Source: Cricetomys ansorgei (taxonomy: Eukaryota; Chordata; Mammalia; Rodentia; Nesomyidae). Taken from it: 64,000 bases of DNA. Positions 23,780 through 33,769 of the stretch are shown one piece after another (the first letter of the stretch is position 1; the number at the start of each line of letters is the position of its first letter). The stretch covers positions 15,666,001-15,730,000 of the forward strand of contig JAMJFZ010000320.1 of NCBI GenBank assembly GCA_026225945.1, given 5' to 3'. Below the pieces are notes generated by a model, which saw only the letters and a list, made by a program, of their open reading frames with translations, was not told the DNA's origin and searched no databases. The position numbers and the translations under genes are program-made.

Positions 23780-23818
23780 ACCCCCCCCCCCACACGCACA
23801 CACGTGTGCGCACACACA
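23780..23818 (+). repeat. C-run and (CA)n tract close to an exon
   Basis: Eleven C residues followed by CA/CG alternation. On the transcribed strand this is a TG/GT-rich then G-rich run starting about 33 bases after the donor of exon 23852-23947. Confidence 0.9.
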
Positions 23819-23851
23819 AACCCCAGTATCAACACAAAAGTCGAGCCTGAC

Positions 23852-23947
23852 CTGCGAAGCCTGGCCGGTTCTGTTACTCCCATTCTCCTTGACTCTTCCT
23901 CCTCCTGAGGCCTGGGGTGGTTTCTCCACAGCAGCATGACAGAGCTC
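23852..23947 (-). CDS. Plxnc1: Plxnc1 exon: Gly/Ser-rich linker after PSI 2
   Basis: This 96-base exon is in phase 0 at both ends and encodes 32 residues. It starts ELCHAAVEK, passes the flexible stretch ASGGGRVKENGSNRTGQ, and ends ASQ before GTCAGG. The donor is weaker than its neighbours (CAG|GTCAGG). NGS and NRT are glycosylation sequons. The human protein has a similar but not identical segment here, and this is among the less conserved parts of the extracellular region. Because the exon is symmetric and encodes a linker, skipping it would leave the frame intact, although no isoform can be shown from DNA alone. Confidence 0.93.
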
Positions 23948-24036
23948 CTGCATTGGAGAACATCCCTTTAGCACCAGTGTGAGACAAACACAGGAAGAGG
24001 TGGGGCTGGGTGCACAGGCACTTGCTTCTGCTTTAC
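23948..24036 (-). other. Plxnc1 short intron, 89 bases
   Basis: Bounded by GTAAAG (donor) and ATGCAG (acceptor). It is one of the smallest introns of the gene here, with no repeat inside. Confidence 0.9.
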
Positions 24037-24139
24037 CTGATTCCTCTCATAATCTGAAGGGTCGCAGGATGCGAAGGGGTGGATACATTTTTTGTCACGT
24101 TTACACCAAGCACAGGCAGTTCCAATACATGCGGGGCAT
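24037..24139 (-). CDS. Plxnc1: Plxnc1 exon: second PSI domain
   Basis: This 103-base exon completes Glu with its first base and reads CPACIGTACAWCKRDKKC, then IHPFASCDPSDYERNQ, up to GTAAAG (donor at 24035-24036). The cysteine spacing C-x2-C-x5-C-x2-C-x5-C is that of a plexin PSI module with CAWC in place of CGWC. It ends in phase 0. In the transcript the next intron is only 89 bases, so this exon and the one at 23852 sit almost together. Confidence 0.97.
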
Positions 24140-24403
24140 CTGGCAACATAGAAACAACTTAATTCCTGTATTTTTAGGGAATTATTCATATTCTAGAATT
24201 TTCTCTCCATGGTGCTACATGTTAAGGACGTAAAGGAATAGAAACGCTACTTGTACTACTAATAATAAAATCTTTGAATAGCATAGGATGGACAGAGGGA
24301 GAAAGGGTGGTTGGTCCTTTGAGGTTGGGGCAGAGAGTATGGCTTTGTGACCTTCTCTGGGAAGCCATGCAAGTTGATGGATTGTCATCACACTTGCAGA
24401 GGC

Positions 24404-24417
24404 GTTGCTATGGAGAC
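24404..24417 (+). promoter_or_regulatory. Candidate RFX X-box
   Basis: GTTGCTATGGAGAC fits the RFX consensus (GTTNCYATGGNRAC), an imperfect palindrome bound by RFX dimers. It is intronic and only a motif match, so binding is not shown. Confidence 0.4.
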
Positions 24418-25577
24418 CTGAAGCTGGGGGTCACCTGCTCATCTGTGGATAACAAGAACCCAGCGAATCCGCTTCTGAACTGGGTTCTGCTATTTGTCCA
24501 CCCTCAAGTAAGCCTCCCTAAAGATGGATCTTCCCCTCCCTGCTACCACGCAGCAGATCAGCAAGCCCTCACCCACGGGAGCAGCTGTGTTGCTAACTAC
24601 ACCATGGATACACAAAGCATTACCTGGCGGGCAGAGAGGATGGGTCATCTGTTTGCTCTACAATAAAACGGAGGTAGAATTGTGTCTACTAATCAAATTA
24701 GCCATTGTGCATGGGTAACTGTGGAGGACTTGAAAAGCATAGGTAAGAATGACCAGAGTTAAGGATGAGATGGTATTAACAGGAGGAAAACTGGGGCTGG
24801 TCTGCAAAGCTGCCCAAGGGACGCCAGAAGAAAACAGGAGGCCATGTGACTACCCAGAGGGAGGACACCCAGGCTGGGATTCATATGTGCTCCAAGGCAT
24901 GCTGAGGCATTGTGGGATTCTAACCTACAGAAAGTAGTTTCCTGAGAGCAGAAATCAGATTTCCTTTCAGGGAAGAGCCTCTCCCCAGGCAGGCTTCCTA
25001 ACAACAAGCAGTTCCCTGAAGGTGCGTTTACCCCCCACCCCCCCACCCCCAGGGTGGATCTGGCTCTGAAGTCTAGCAGTGACACCTGGGATAAGTCACT
25101 TCCTTCTCCCTCAGCTCTAAAGCAGGGGCTCTACAGAGAGACATTTTAAAACTTCCCTTGAAGTCCTAAATTCTGTCCTGTCTTCCCGTTTGCTGGGTTG
25201 GAGGCTTTCAATAGCAAGATTTCTATTTCCATTCCCTAAATTTGTTCTGTTTCTTAGACACCACTGACTCCCCATTTGTGCAGTCACCTTTCAGCGCCCC
25301 TCTTGGGTAAAGATAACCCCAACAGTCTGGATCACTCTCCTATAGGGATTCTCAGGCCAGGCTGAAAGTGGCTCTCGGGTGCTGCTGACCAGTCACACCC
25401 CGGAACGACAGACCTCTGATAATACAGCCCACTAGTGTCCTCTGTCCCAGCTTCAAGGGTGGGCCTCTGAAAAGTCAATATCCTGTCTTCTCCCTGTTTT
25501 AGGAGCCAGGAGGGAGTTGTGGTCCAGATTCAAGGAGTTCATAGCCGAGAGGGGCCAACAGTGATAAATAGAAGACA

Positions 25578-25665
25578 CAGGGCTGGGGTAGCTAAGTGGT
25601 AGGACACTTGCTTAGTATGCTCAGGGCTCTGAGTTTGACTCTCTAGTATTGCAGAAAGAGAGCAA
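25578..25665 (+). repeat. ID-like SINE
   Basis: GGGCTGGGGTAGCTAAGTGG, then TAGGACACTTGCTTAGTATG and TGAGTTTGACTCTCTAGTAT, matches the ID/BC1 consensus over its whole length, ending in an A-rich tail. Confidence 0.85.
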
Positions 25666-26062
25666 AATAAATATGTCATTTTGGTGAGGGAGACTTCAAC
25701 TTATCTGACTCTCTTGACCTCTTATTGCTCTGGCCAGACTCCCAAAGCCATCTGCATTATGGGAGAACCTAGTGGCACTCCTTACTTGATCAGGGGTGCT
25801 CTAGAACTGGGGAAACTACCTTTCCCTATTGATCGGGACACCTAAGCGCATGCTCTCTCCTCGGCTGCTCCAGTTCTCTTGTTAGGGCTTGAATGAGCGA
25901 GCACAGCTCATTACCTCAGAGACTCTCCCAGCTCCCGTTAGGCCATGCTCCAAAAGGCACTTTGGAAAGTTCTGGCCCGCAAAAGAGTTCTTCAGGAGAT
26001 TGAGGAGTAAAACAGATAAATTAAAAGCAATGAGAACATTTAAATGTCAAAGCCAATCTTAC

Positions 26063-26150
26063 TCTTTTAGTGATGCACAGTTGGTAAAGTTGAATCTTTC
26101 TGATAAGTTCCAAGATGGGAAGGAAAACGTTGCGTTGACAACTAAGACAT
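26063..26150 (-). CDS. Plxnc1: Plxnc1 exon: first IPT/TIG domain, C-terminal part
   Basis: This 88-base exon is too short to stand out as an open frame. It was found by searching for the segment needed between the neighbouring exons. After CCTCCAG it reads VLVVNATFSF, then WNLSERFNFTNC and ASLK, and leaves two bases (GA) before GTAAGA. Three N-glycosylation sequons are visible: NAT, NLS and NFT. The phase fits on both sides (phase 1 in, phase 2 out). The closing NC-ASLKE followed by CPAC in the next exon places the border between IPT 1 and PSI 2 here. A 180-residue open frame covers the same bases in another frame and is only a shadow. Confidence 0.94.
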
Positions 26151-26814
26151 CTGGAGGAAAGGAAGGAAGAAAAGTCATTCACGGTGGGTTCCTGCCACAG
26201 TCGAGCATAGCTGGAAATGCAAAATGAAGAAAGAAATATTCTTGCCTTTTCTACAGAGAGGGCATGGGTGTGCCAGCTGTTCACCAACATTTCAATCAGC
26301 ATGTGGCTCCTTCCCCACGGGCCATTCACGCCAGGCAGCCACAGTGCACAGCACAAGCCTCCACACAGACTGAGCCTGACTGTAGCTCCAAGGCTCCCAC
26401 AGATAATCACCAGGAAAAGCCATTTTACAGCCCATTTACATCCCATGCTCTCACTGGGATCACTACCTCGGCTTGTAATTGGCCAAGGCATGAGAATAAA
26501 ACAAGTCACCGAGCAAGAAGTGTCTAGAATATGAATGCCAGCGTGTTGGAAAAGAAACCCCACACCTTCAGAAAAAAATCCGTTCTCTACAAATATTTAC
26601 CTAACAGACCCTAAACGTGGTACCCCTGGGGTGAGGCTCAAGGGTCTCCTCGGAGTCAGCTGCAGTCAAATGAAGATTTTCTGGTTTGCTTTTGAAAACC
26701 TTATCCACTGGTTGGAAAGTTCTAAAAGAATAAAATGAGGCTGAAGTCTATGCTAAGTCAGCAGTAGAGAAATGTTGCTCTTGGTAGCTCCTTAACCCTC
26801 AGTGCCTGATTTGA

Positions 26815-26935
26815 GGCACTGATACTCGAACCCAGCTGTCGGTCAGAATCACGAGAACTTTAGGGAGATATCGATACCAGGCCTAGACTCCTGGTATAGA
26901 CACGATGACTCGGCAGACCTGAGGTGATTCTCAGA
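26815..26935 (+). repeat. MER5-like hAT fragment
   Basis: GGTCAGAATCACGAGAACTT, then CAGGCCTAGACTCCTGGTAT and CTGAGGTGATTCTCAG, follows the MER5A consensus (agaatcacctgggaactt, caggccccaccccaga, caggtgattctg). Confidence 0.6.
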
Positions 26936-27839
26936 ACCCGTATATTGTAACGCCCCTCTCAACATAACGAGCACATAGACCATCATTTGGGTACCACGGT
27001 CCGCATCAATACCCTTTCCAGTCCTATAATGTCCACGCAAGCACCAGAGCTAATACTGAGGAATTAATATATTCTTCCTTATAGGAACCCATGGGAAATA
27101 GTAACATTGGGCTTGTTAAATGAGAGTCTTGACATTGTAAGAAGTTGACCTGACTTTATGGACATCCCTAAGTTCCTTCCTGTAACTTTATTAGTGTGTG
27201 GTTCACAGCGTCTAAGACTCTTACACGGAGATGCTTCTCTCCAGCAGAAAGACTTAAGCTGATGGCCAGGATCCCACATAACATTCTGCTCACATGAAGT
27301 GGGCTGACGTGAAATGATAATCTTTTGTTCTAAGACAAGGAGGTCTGGAGGGTTGACATGACCTCTCAGCAGGAGCACCTGAACAGACACCTGATGCATG
27401 TTAGTGAAATGAACACACAGCCATTTGGCACTGAGGGACTCCCAGGGAAAATACATTTTCATAGAATTGACAAGCATCCAGGGAGCATGCCTGCGGAAGT
27501 CAGACGTTACTGAGCACTAACCGTGAACACAACATTGGAAATTTCACAGTGAAATGAATATTCACTGTCTCTCCTCTGGAAGCACTTACAGTTCTCCTAG
27601 GAGAGGTAAAATAGCCAAGGTGAAGAAGACACAAAAGCCAAGGGGACACCACATGAGTAGTTTGACCTCCGTGTAGCATTTGGTTGCAAGGTAAGGGTGC
27701 CTGTGGAAAATCAAGGGTGTGACAGAATGACCAGGAAGGTAGGAGCAGACTAGCAACGCCTAAGGGAGAGGTGACCTTCTCCAATGTTTCAAAGTATGTA
27801 GGAAACAAGACTTGACAGGAAAAGTAGGGCCAGCCGTGA

Positions 27840-27924
27840 AACTAGAAATGACGGCTCATATATATGATTCCAGCACTCAGGAGGCTGAGGCAGGAGGATT
27901 TGCTACGTGTTGAGTCAGGGTCTC

Positions 27925-27975
<51 letters not shown>
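27840..27975 (+). repeat. B1-like fragment with (CA)n
   Basis: ATTCCAGCACTCAGGAGGCT followed by GAGGCAGGAGGATTTGCTA is the middle of a B1/7SL-derived SINE. It runs into a pure CA tract of about 24 units at 27926-27973. Confidence 0.75.
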
Positions 27976-27978
<3 letters not shown>

Positions 27979-28362
27979 AACACACAAAGCTCACGAGCTA
28001 AGTTTTGTCAATAGCTTTAGACAGCTGAGCACAAAAAGCAGGCAATGAACTTGTCCTGCTCAAGCACACCCACGGTGTTCAGAATGGGTCAGGGAAGGGA
28101 GAGCAATTGCAGGAGGCTCTAATGCCACCAGCTAGCTTCGTCAGTCAGTCTCAGATACTTCAGAGTCACATTTTATAGGTGAGCGAGATTTACATCCATA
28201 ATGACCCAAATTAACCAGAAGTGCATTTTAACGTCTGCACTGCAGCTACAAAGTGGAAAACTGACGTCTTGACTTCTTGAGGGGGAGTGAAGGATCAATT
28301 GAGTGCTATGGGCTCAGTAGTTGGGATACCCTTACAATTTTTACTTTGGAATTCAATACTCA

Positions 28363-28445
28363 ATTTTATTATGAGTATACTCATATATTACTCATAGTAT
28401 ATGTATATACTATGAGTATACTCATAGTATACTCATATAATACTC
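28363..28445. repeat. Palindromic AT-rich repeat
   Basis: The 16-base perfect palindrome TATGAGTATACTCATA occurs at 28370-28385 and again at 28411-28426. Between them, 28390-28417 forms a hairpin with 13-base perfect arms (ACTCATAGTATAT) around a 2-base centre. The block could extrude a cruciform. Confidence 0.85.
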
Positions 28446-28479
28446 AATATTATGAAATGGAACCTTTGTAGTTAAATCA

Positions 28480-28650
28480 TGAGGATTTCCTCCTCGTGAA
28501 TGGGATTGGTGTCCTTATAAGAGAGGGCTGAGGCATCACCCCAGAAGCAGAGAGTGAAGCCTTCACCATACACTGAAGCTTCCAGCACTTTCGTCTGGGA
28601 GCTCCCAGCCTTTGGGACCGTAAGCAGTAAGTTTGTTTGCCTATACATCG
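28480..28650 (+). mobile_element. MaLR LTR fragment (MST/MLT1 type)
   Basis: CTCGTGAATGGGATTGGTGT then CCTTATAAGAGAGGGCTGAG, and later GAGCTCCCAGCCTTTGGGAC, follows the common MaLR LTR core (catgaatgggattagtgcccttataaaagaggc). It is antisense to Plxnc1 and has no internal retroviral sequence. Confidence 0.75.
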
Positions 28651-29399
28651 CCCACTATTAACTCTACTGCTCACCAAACAGCTCACATTGTCACACCACA
28701 CATTCCAGGAGGCCTCCACCATCACCTTAAGTCTTTCAAGTTTCTTTTTCCATCTTAACAGACTCGTGAATCCTAGGTTGAGCCTCCTGAACATCCATCT
28801 GCCTCTAATTCCGCTCTCACTGTCTCTTATCTGGACCGACGTGATGGCTTTTCTCCTGGCTGATCTTTAGAAACTAAGTGTTTCGGTCCTTTATTTCCTC
28901 TTTTCTCCTCCATCTATTGCCATCCCCCCATCCATCTGTCCATCCACTCACTAAAAATGTACTGATTACAAATGGACACGCTGTGCCAGACACAGTTGTA
29001 TGCACAGCAACGAAGGTGTCTCCTCAAGGTCCCTGCCTCATGGGGTGTACCTTCTAATCTAGTAGGGGGCTAGCTAATGCAGCCTAGACCTCTCAGCATG
29101 TCCCGACAGCTCCCAGTACACAGCCCATGTTTCACGGAGCCTTCTATGGTCTCCTTGCTCCCCTAGTGACCTGACCCTACGTGTCTTACTCACAGACAGC
29201 CTCTTTTAGTTCTTCAGTCAAAGCCCTCTCTCTTCTGTCTAGCACACAGGCTGGTCTCTGGCTGGAATACTTTCCCCCTTTTCTCTGACTTAACTGTTTA
29301 TCCTCCATTCTTCTAAGATTGCTATCAGTTATTCCAGAAAGAGTTCCTTGCTTGCCTACCCCAGGTGCCTTTAGGGTTATAGGTCCACAGTATGTATGC

Positions 29400-29423
29400 A
29401 TGCATGTATGTATATGTGTGTAT

Positions 29424-29456
<33 letters not shown>

Positions 29457-29457
29457 A
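29400..29457 (+). repeat. (TG/CA/TA)n microsatellite
   Basis: A composite tract: GCATGTATGTATATG, then about 11 CA units, then TA units. Confidence 0.9.
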
Positions 29458-29983
29458 TCATATTACACTATACTCCTACATTTATAAACTACATTGGACC
29501 CCGGCATTTAACATCACAGCGTAACTCTAATAGCTTATAAGAATTCTGAGTAAGGGTCAGCTTAATCTGTTTACATCTCCATATCCCCAGAACCTAGCAT
29601 AATACTTTGTACACAGATGTTCATATTTCCTGTATGAATAAATGGCTGCAATGAACTTATAACATTTTCTCATCTCACCTAAAACACTCCCTGCTTTTCT
29701 GAACTCTGAACTATTTCATCCCACCTGGATAGTATCGGCCCAATGGTGTCTGGCTTTACTAAGTTCTCCTATCCAATGTGTCTCCTCCTTTCTCTCTCCC
29801 CAGTCATATCTGAGAGTGGGGTGCTGGAGTCAGCACAGGAGATGAAGCAGTAGTAAAGACCCAGGTGGGAACCAGAGGTAGGGTAAAGAGACAGCAAGGG
29901 AACTGTCGGGATCCCCAGTAACTGAACTCAGGAGTCGCTCTTGCTTCTTGACTTTATAACAATGCCCAGAGGAATCCACATAC

Positions 29984-30128
29984 TGTAGCTGGGTCTGCTG
30001 GGGATGTTGCAGGCACAGGTCCGGTTCAGCTGGCTTCTCCCCTGGCAAAGCAGCTTGCCCGTGTCTGCGTTCTTCACCACGCACTCTGAGTGTCTTGCAG
30101 AGAAGCTTCCCATAATGGTCACTGTGGT
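29984..30128 (-). CDS. Plxnc1: Plxnc1 exon: first IPT/TIG domain, N-terminal part
   Basis: This 145-base exon runs in phase 0 at its start and phase 1 at its end. It opens TTVTIMGSFS, typical of a plexin IPT strand, and continues through HSECVVKN, LLCQG and QLNRTCACNIP. It contains an NRT glycosylation sequon and paired cysteines. The acceptor is a CAG next to a pyrimidine-rich tract (minus). The donor is A|GTATGTGG, read at 29982-29983. The final base A joins AT of the next exon to make Asn. Compared with the human protein as I remember it, one residue (Lys) is missing at this junction, as if three bases next to the donor had been lost. IPT domains are immunoglobulin-like folds that make up the plexin stalk. 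Confidence 0.95.
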
Positions 30129-30249
30129 CTGGGCAGGGGAGAAGACACAGGTATGATCCGGTTGTTTGTTTCATTGCTACCCCTCCTAGAGCCTGATGAG
30201 AAGCTACCCTTAGACCTACCACAGGAAGGAGAGCTTCTCTAGGGAGCTG

Positions 30250-31370
30250 GTGTAAAGAAAGATGTTTTACTGGCTATTTGATTTGCTCTTTTGTGAATTG
30301 CATATTCTAAGTCTCTGACCACATTTCTGCTCTCTGTATTTTTCTTATCAATTTTTAAGAGCTCTCTGCATGGCGTAGATATTAATCCTTATCTGTCATA
30401 TTTCTGACACATACTTTCTCATAATCTACTGTCTGTCTTCACTTTTGTTTCTATAATCTCTTACCCTTATACAACATCTCTTTATGTAATCAAATATAGC
30501 GCGTTCTTGTTTTGACTACAAAATGCTTCTTAAACTCTAGCTTACAGACAAGGATTAAATTGTTCCATCATCTTTATTGTTTTATTTTTTTAAACTTATA
30601 TCTTTAACCCATCTGGAATTTATTTGTATACATAGAGTATGAGATAAAAATCCCAATTTTACTTTTATCCAGATGGCTAACTAGCTATATCATAACCATT
30701 TACTAAACAACAAAAACCTCTCCTTTTTCCACTGAACCAAGGTATCACTTCAAAAAACTTTTCTAGATTTATTTACTTTACATGCATGATTGTATTCCCT
30801 GCACATGTGAATATGCAGCTGTACATGCCTGGTGCCCACGGAGGTCTGAAGGCAGCATTCCCTGGAACTGGAGTCACAAAGAGTTATGGGCTACCAAATG
30901 TGTGCAGGGAACCAAACCAGGGTCCCCTGCAAGAGCAACAAGTGCTCTTAACTGCTGGGCTGTCTCCCCGGCCCTTAAGATATCTTTTTTTGTAATACAT
31001 GATAACATATCTGAATCTGTTTGCTACATTCTACTGTTTCCAAAACTATTGATCTACTTCTATCCTAGTGTCCCTAAGTTTTTGCTACTGTGGCTTTAAA
31101 TATTTGATAAGGCAAGTGTCTCCTTATTTATCTTTATTTTCATAGAAATTCCTAGACATTAATCTTTTTGAGATTCACAATTATCCGAAAGATGTTGAGA
31201 TGACTGTGTCTCTAACTGAAATAGCGAATGTGCACATTCACTGTAAGAAAATGTGTCTCCACGTTATTAAGCATGTTCATACAAATATAAGAGTTTATTT
31301 TCATCTTCATGCCTCTAGCTCACCGTTTGTTTTAGAGGGTGTTCTTTGCTCTTCCGAGTGTTAAGATACC
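30250..31370 (-). repeat. L1 LINE fragment, decayed ORF2
   Basis: TATTAATCCTTATCTGTCAT, CTTTAACCCATCTGGAATTT and AACTATTGATCTACTTCTAT follow the reverse complement of L1 ORF2 in order, with stops in all frames. An inverted B2 at 30762-30978 splits it. It is in sense with Plxnc1. Confidence 0.7.
30762..30978 (-). repeat. B2 SINE (inverted)
   Basis: GCTCTTAACTGCTGGGCTGT then CTCCCCGGCCC is the reverse complement of a B2 head. The body (CATGCCTGGTGCCCACGGAG) and an A/T tail at the left complete it. It is inserted into the L1. Confidence 0.88.
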
Positions 31371-31967
31371 TTTGCCACCTCTTTATTATTTCCCATAATG
31401 CTATCAGATAACAGCTTAATCTACTTTTAAAATTAGCTATGGTTTACTGTGTGGTTAAATACATGATGAGATTTACAGGAAGAGGGTTTTGTGATGGTCT
31501 GTGTATGTGCAGAGGTACAGCGCGTATGTAGTAGGGACAAAAAGAAAGTCTTCAAATCCTCAAGTCATAAAGCCAACTTCTCCAAACGAAATATCTAAAG
31601 AAACAAGGCAGCTAGTCATCCCATTGAGAAAGGAAATTAAAGGAATGAAATGCTAGCGGATACGCGGATGTCAGGCATAGGAGAGAGCCTGGTGTGCAGA
31701 CCGGTTGAGAGTGGGAAGCTGGAGTGGAGAGGAACCTGTGATGGAGAGCAATGACCTGGACCACCCGGGAGGCTTCACCTTCCCGACCTGTGCTCAGACT
31801 TTGCACTGTCACCTATGTCTCCGCTGTCTCCCCATAAGAGCTTGCTGAATCTGCATTCTGATATTACCATTTTGCAAAATATTGTGTTTCCAGTCCATGG
31901 AAGCATGCTAGGGAAGGCAAATTCTTTCAGCCTAAGGATCTCTGGGAGGCATTTACTCCCTATTTCT

Positions 31968-32112
31968 AACACTGCAGATTGAACCCAAGGGGGACCACAT
32001 GTTAGGCAAGCAGTTTACCACTGATTTATATCACCCACCCAAGTGGCCTCAACCTGTGATCCTCCTGCCTCAGCCTTCTGAGAAGCTGGGATAACAGGTA
32101 TGTCCCACTACC
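31968..32112 (-). repeat. ID-like SINE and B1-like half, inverted
   Basis: CTGCAGATTGAACCCAAGGG then GTTAGGCAAGCAGTTTACCA is an inverted ID. CCTCCTGCCTCAGCCTTCTG then AGAAGCTGGGATAACAGG is an inverted B1-like half. The adjacent pair may be one B4-type composite. Confidence 0.65.
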
Positions 32113-32439
32113 AGCTCTAGAAGACATAAGCATAGGAAGGAACTCTAAGCCATTCTTGCTAACTCATCTTCACAGGGAGCTGAACTCTCAGTCATGCTGA
32201 CTTCTTTACCCCACTTTTCTCTCTGCCTCACACACAATGGTGCATAACTACATATTTCTTATAATATGTGCATATCTTACTCTGAATTTCTTGATCAGTT
32301 TAACAAGAGTATCAAAACGGGTTTTCTAAATCCTGTTCTCATCAGCTCTTTAATTATTCCCCATTTCCTTCCAGTTCTCACACACATAATTTTTACATAA
32401 CTGAAATCATTCTGCTTATTTATTCTATAAATAAACAAC

Positions 32440-32960
32440 AAGCTCCCAATATGGCCAAATGCTGCATGAGGCACGGAAGACCCAGCAAGCTAAACAACGG
32501 CAGTCCTTGCCCTCTGAGAGTTTAGAGACTAACAGACGGACAGACAGACATTCCACCAGACTCCACCTGGAGGGTCACATGGCACTAAGAGATCATCAAG
32601 AGATGACAGAAGCCTGGGCTATGCTGGCACAGTGAAATAGAAAGAATTGGACAGATTCGAAGAACAGTTTGGAGGTAGGATGAACAGGACTGGAAGCAGG
32701 GATGTGAATATGAGGATTTTGGTGAGGAAATGGATGGATGAAGGCACCAGAGGTACCAAATGCTGAGATGGGACTTGCTGAGGGAGTGGAAGACTGAGAG
32801 TAGAAGATCAAGATTTCAGTTTTGAGTATTTCCCAAGTTCAAGATACTTTTGGGACATCAAAATGAGCCTAAAGGCCAGAGGATCAATATGTGCTAGACA
32901 CGAAGGAGATATGAGCATAGAGATGATGCATAAAGCCATGGAGGTGAATGGACAAAGTAG
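32440..32960 (+). repeat. Old mammalian interspersed repeat, family not named
   Basis: Runs such as AGATCATCAAGAGATGACAG, AATGCTGAGATGGGACTTGC and GATCAAGATTTCAGTTTTGA recall a widespread mammalian repeat whose name I cannot give with confidence. No coding frame survives. Confidence 0.4.
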
Positions 32961-32985
32961 AGCAAAAAGAATGAGTCCAAACTGG

Positions 32986-32998
32986 AGTGTGTGTGTGC

Positions 32999-33052
<54 letters not shown>

Positions 33053-33203
33053 GACAGAGAGACAGAGAGAGAGAGACAGAGAGACAGAGAGAGACAGAGA
33101 GAGACAGAGACAGAGAGAAACAGAGACAGAGAGAGAGACAGAGAGAGACAGAGACAGAGAGAGACAGAGACAGAGAGAGAGACAGAGAGAGACAGAGAGA
33201 GAC
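32986..33203 (+). repeat. Compound (GT)n (GA)n (GAGACA)n microsatellite
   Basis: About 34 bases of GT alternation at 32986-33019, then 24 bases of GA, then mixed GAGACA/GACAGA units to 33203. Both strands stay open for over 80 codons only because the unit lacks stop codons. Confidence 0.95.
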
Positions 33204-33239
33204 TCTGACTCTGGGTTCCAGATAAGTGTGGTTAAAAGT

Positions 33240-33612
33240 TGAAGCTTTGGCTTTCATAGTGATTTGAAAGAGAATGTTCCAAACATTCAGATGTTTGAAC
33301 ACTTGGTCCTCAGCTGGTGGTACTGTCTGGGAGAGGTTTAGGTACAACTTGGCTGAGGAAGTTTATTACTGGAGGAGGTCAGGCTTTGAGATTAAGGATC
33401 TGACATAATTTCCAGTTTGCTCTCCCTGTGTCATGCTCCCAGTTCAAGAGGAAGTCTCCGCTCCCCACACCTGCCTACTGTTTGTTGCCATACCACCACT
33501 CCACCATCATGGACTCTCGTTCCGCTGGAACCATAAGCCCAAATGAATTCTTCCTTTTCTAAGTTGCCTTGGCCATGGTGCTTCACCACAGCCATCGGAA
33601 AGTAACTAAGAG
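33240..33612 (+). mobile_element. ORR1-like MaLR solitary LTR
   Basis: CAGATGTTTGAACACTTGGT then CCTCAGCTGGTGGTACTGTC, and at the end CATCATGGACTCTCGTTCCG and AGCCATCGGAAAGTAACTAA, follow the rodent ORR1 LTR. No internal region is seen. It is antisense to Plxnc1. Confidence 0.8.
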
Positions 33613-33769
33613 AGCTTCATAAACCCAATATGAGAATCCTTACCAGATTCAGGGCTCTTTCTTGCAAACAGCTAAACACAGAGGGAACAATGATGCAATG
33701 GGTCACAGGGGATACAGGGATGGTTGATTGGAATGTCAATCAGACTGCCGTAAACGTGGGGCCAAAAAA

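Larger units (their letters stand above)
13143..23851 (-). other. Plxnc1 intron, 10,709 bases
   Basis: It contains an inverted B2 (13922-14100), a B4-like SINE (15320-15560), a poly-A run (16556-16573), an L2 tail (18060-18185), a B1 (18483-18640), a B2 with target-site duplication (19580-19751), a CT microsatellite (20350-20402), two L1M 3' segments (20945-22735) and GT/CA tracts (23657-23818). Repeat-free stretches at 14560-14740 and 22800-23560 may be regulatory. Confidence 0.8.
24140..26062 (-). other. Plxnc1 intron, 1923 bases
   Basis: It contains an ID-like SINE at 25578-25665 and an RFX-type X-box at 24404-24417. The rest is unique sequence without a visible gene. Confidence 0.8.
26151..29983 (-). 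other. Plxnc1 intron, 3833 bases
   Basis: It contains a MER5-like fragment (26815-26935), a B1 fragment with a long CA tract (27840-27975), an AT-rich palindrome (28363-28445), a MaLR LTR piece (28480-28650), a CA/TA microsatellite (29400-29457) and a short L2/MIR-like tail near 29580-29650. Confidence 0.8.

Noticed and set aside
26021..26563. 180-codon minus-strand open frame
   Set aside because: It covers the real 88-base exon at 26063-26150 in a different frame and has no recognisable domain. The spliced exon in the correct frame explains the locus.
32808..33347. 179-codon Ser/Leu/Thr-rich minus-strand frame and Arg/Glu-rich plus-strand frames
   Set aside because: Translation of the GT/GAGACA microsatellite. 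Low complexity explains the open frame.
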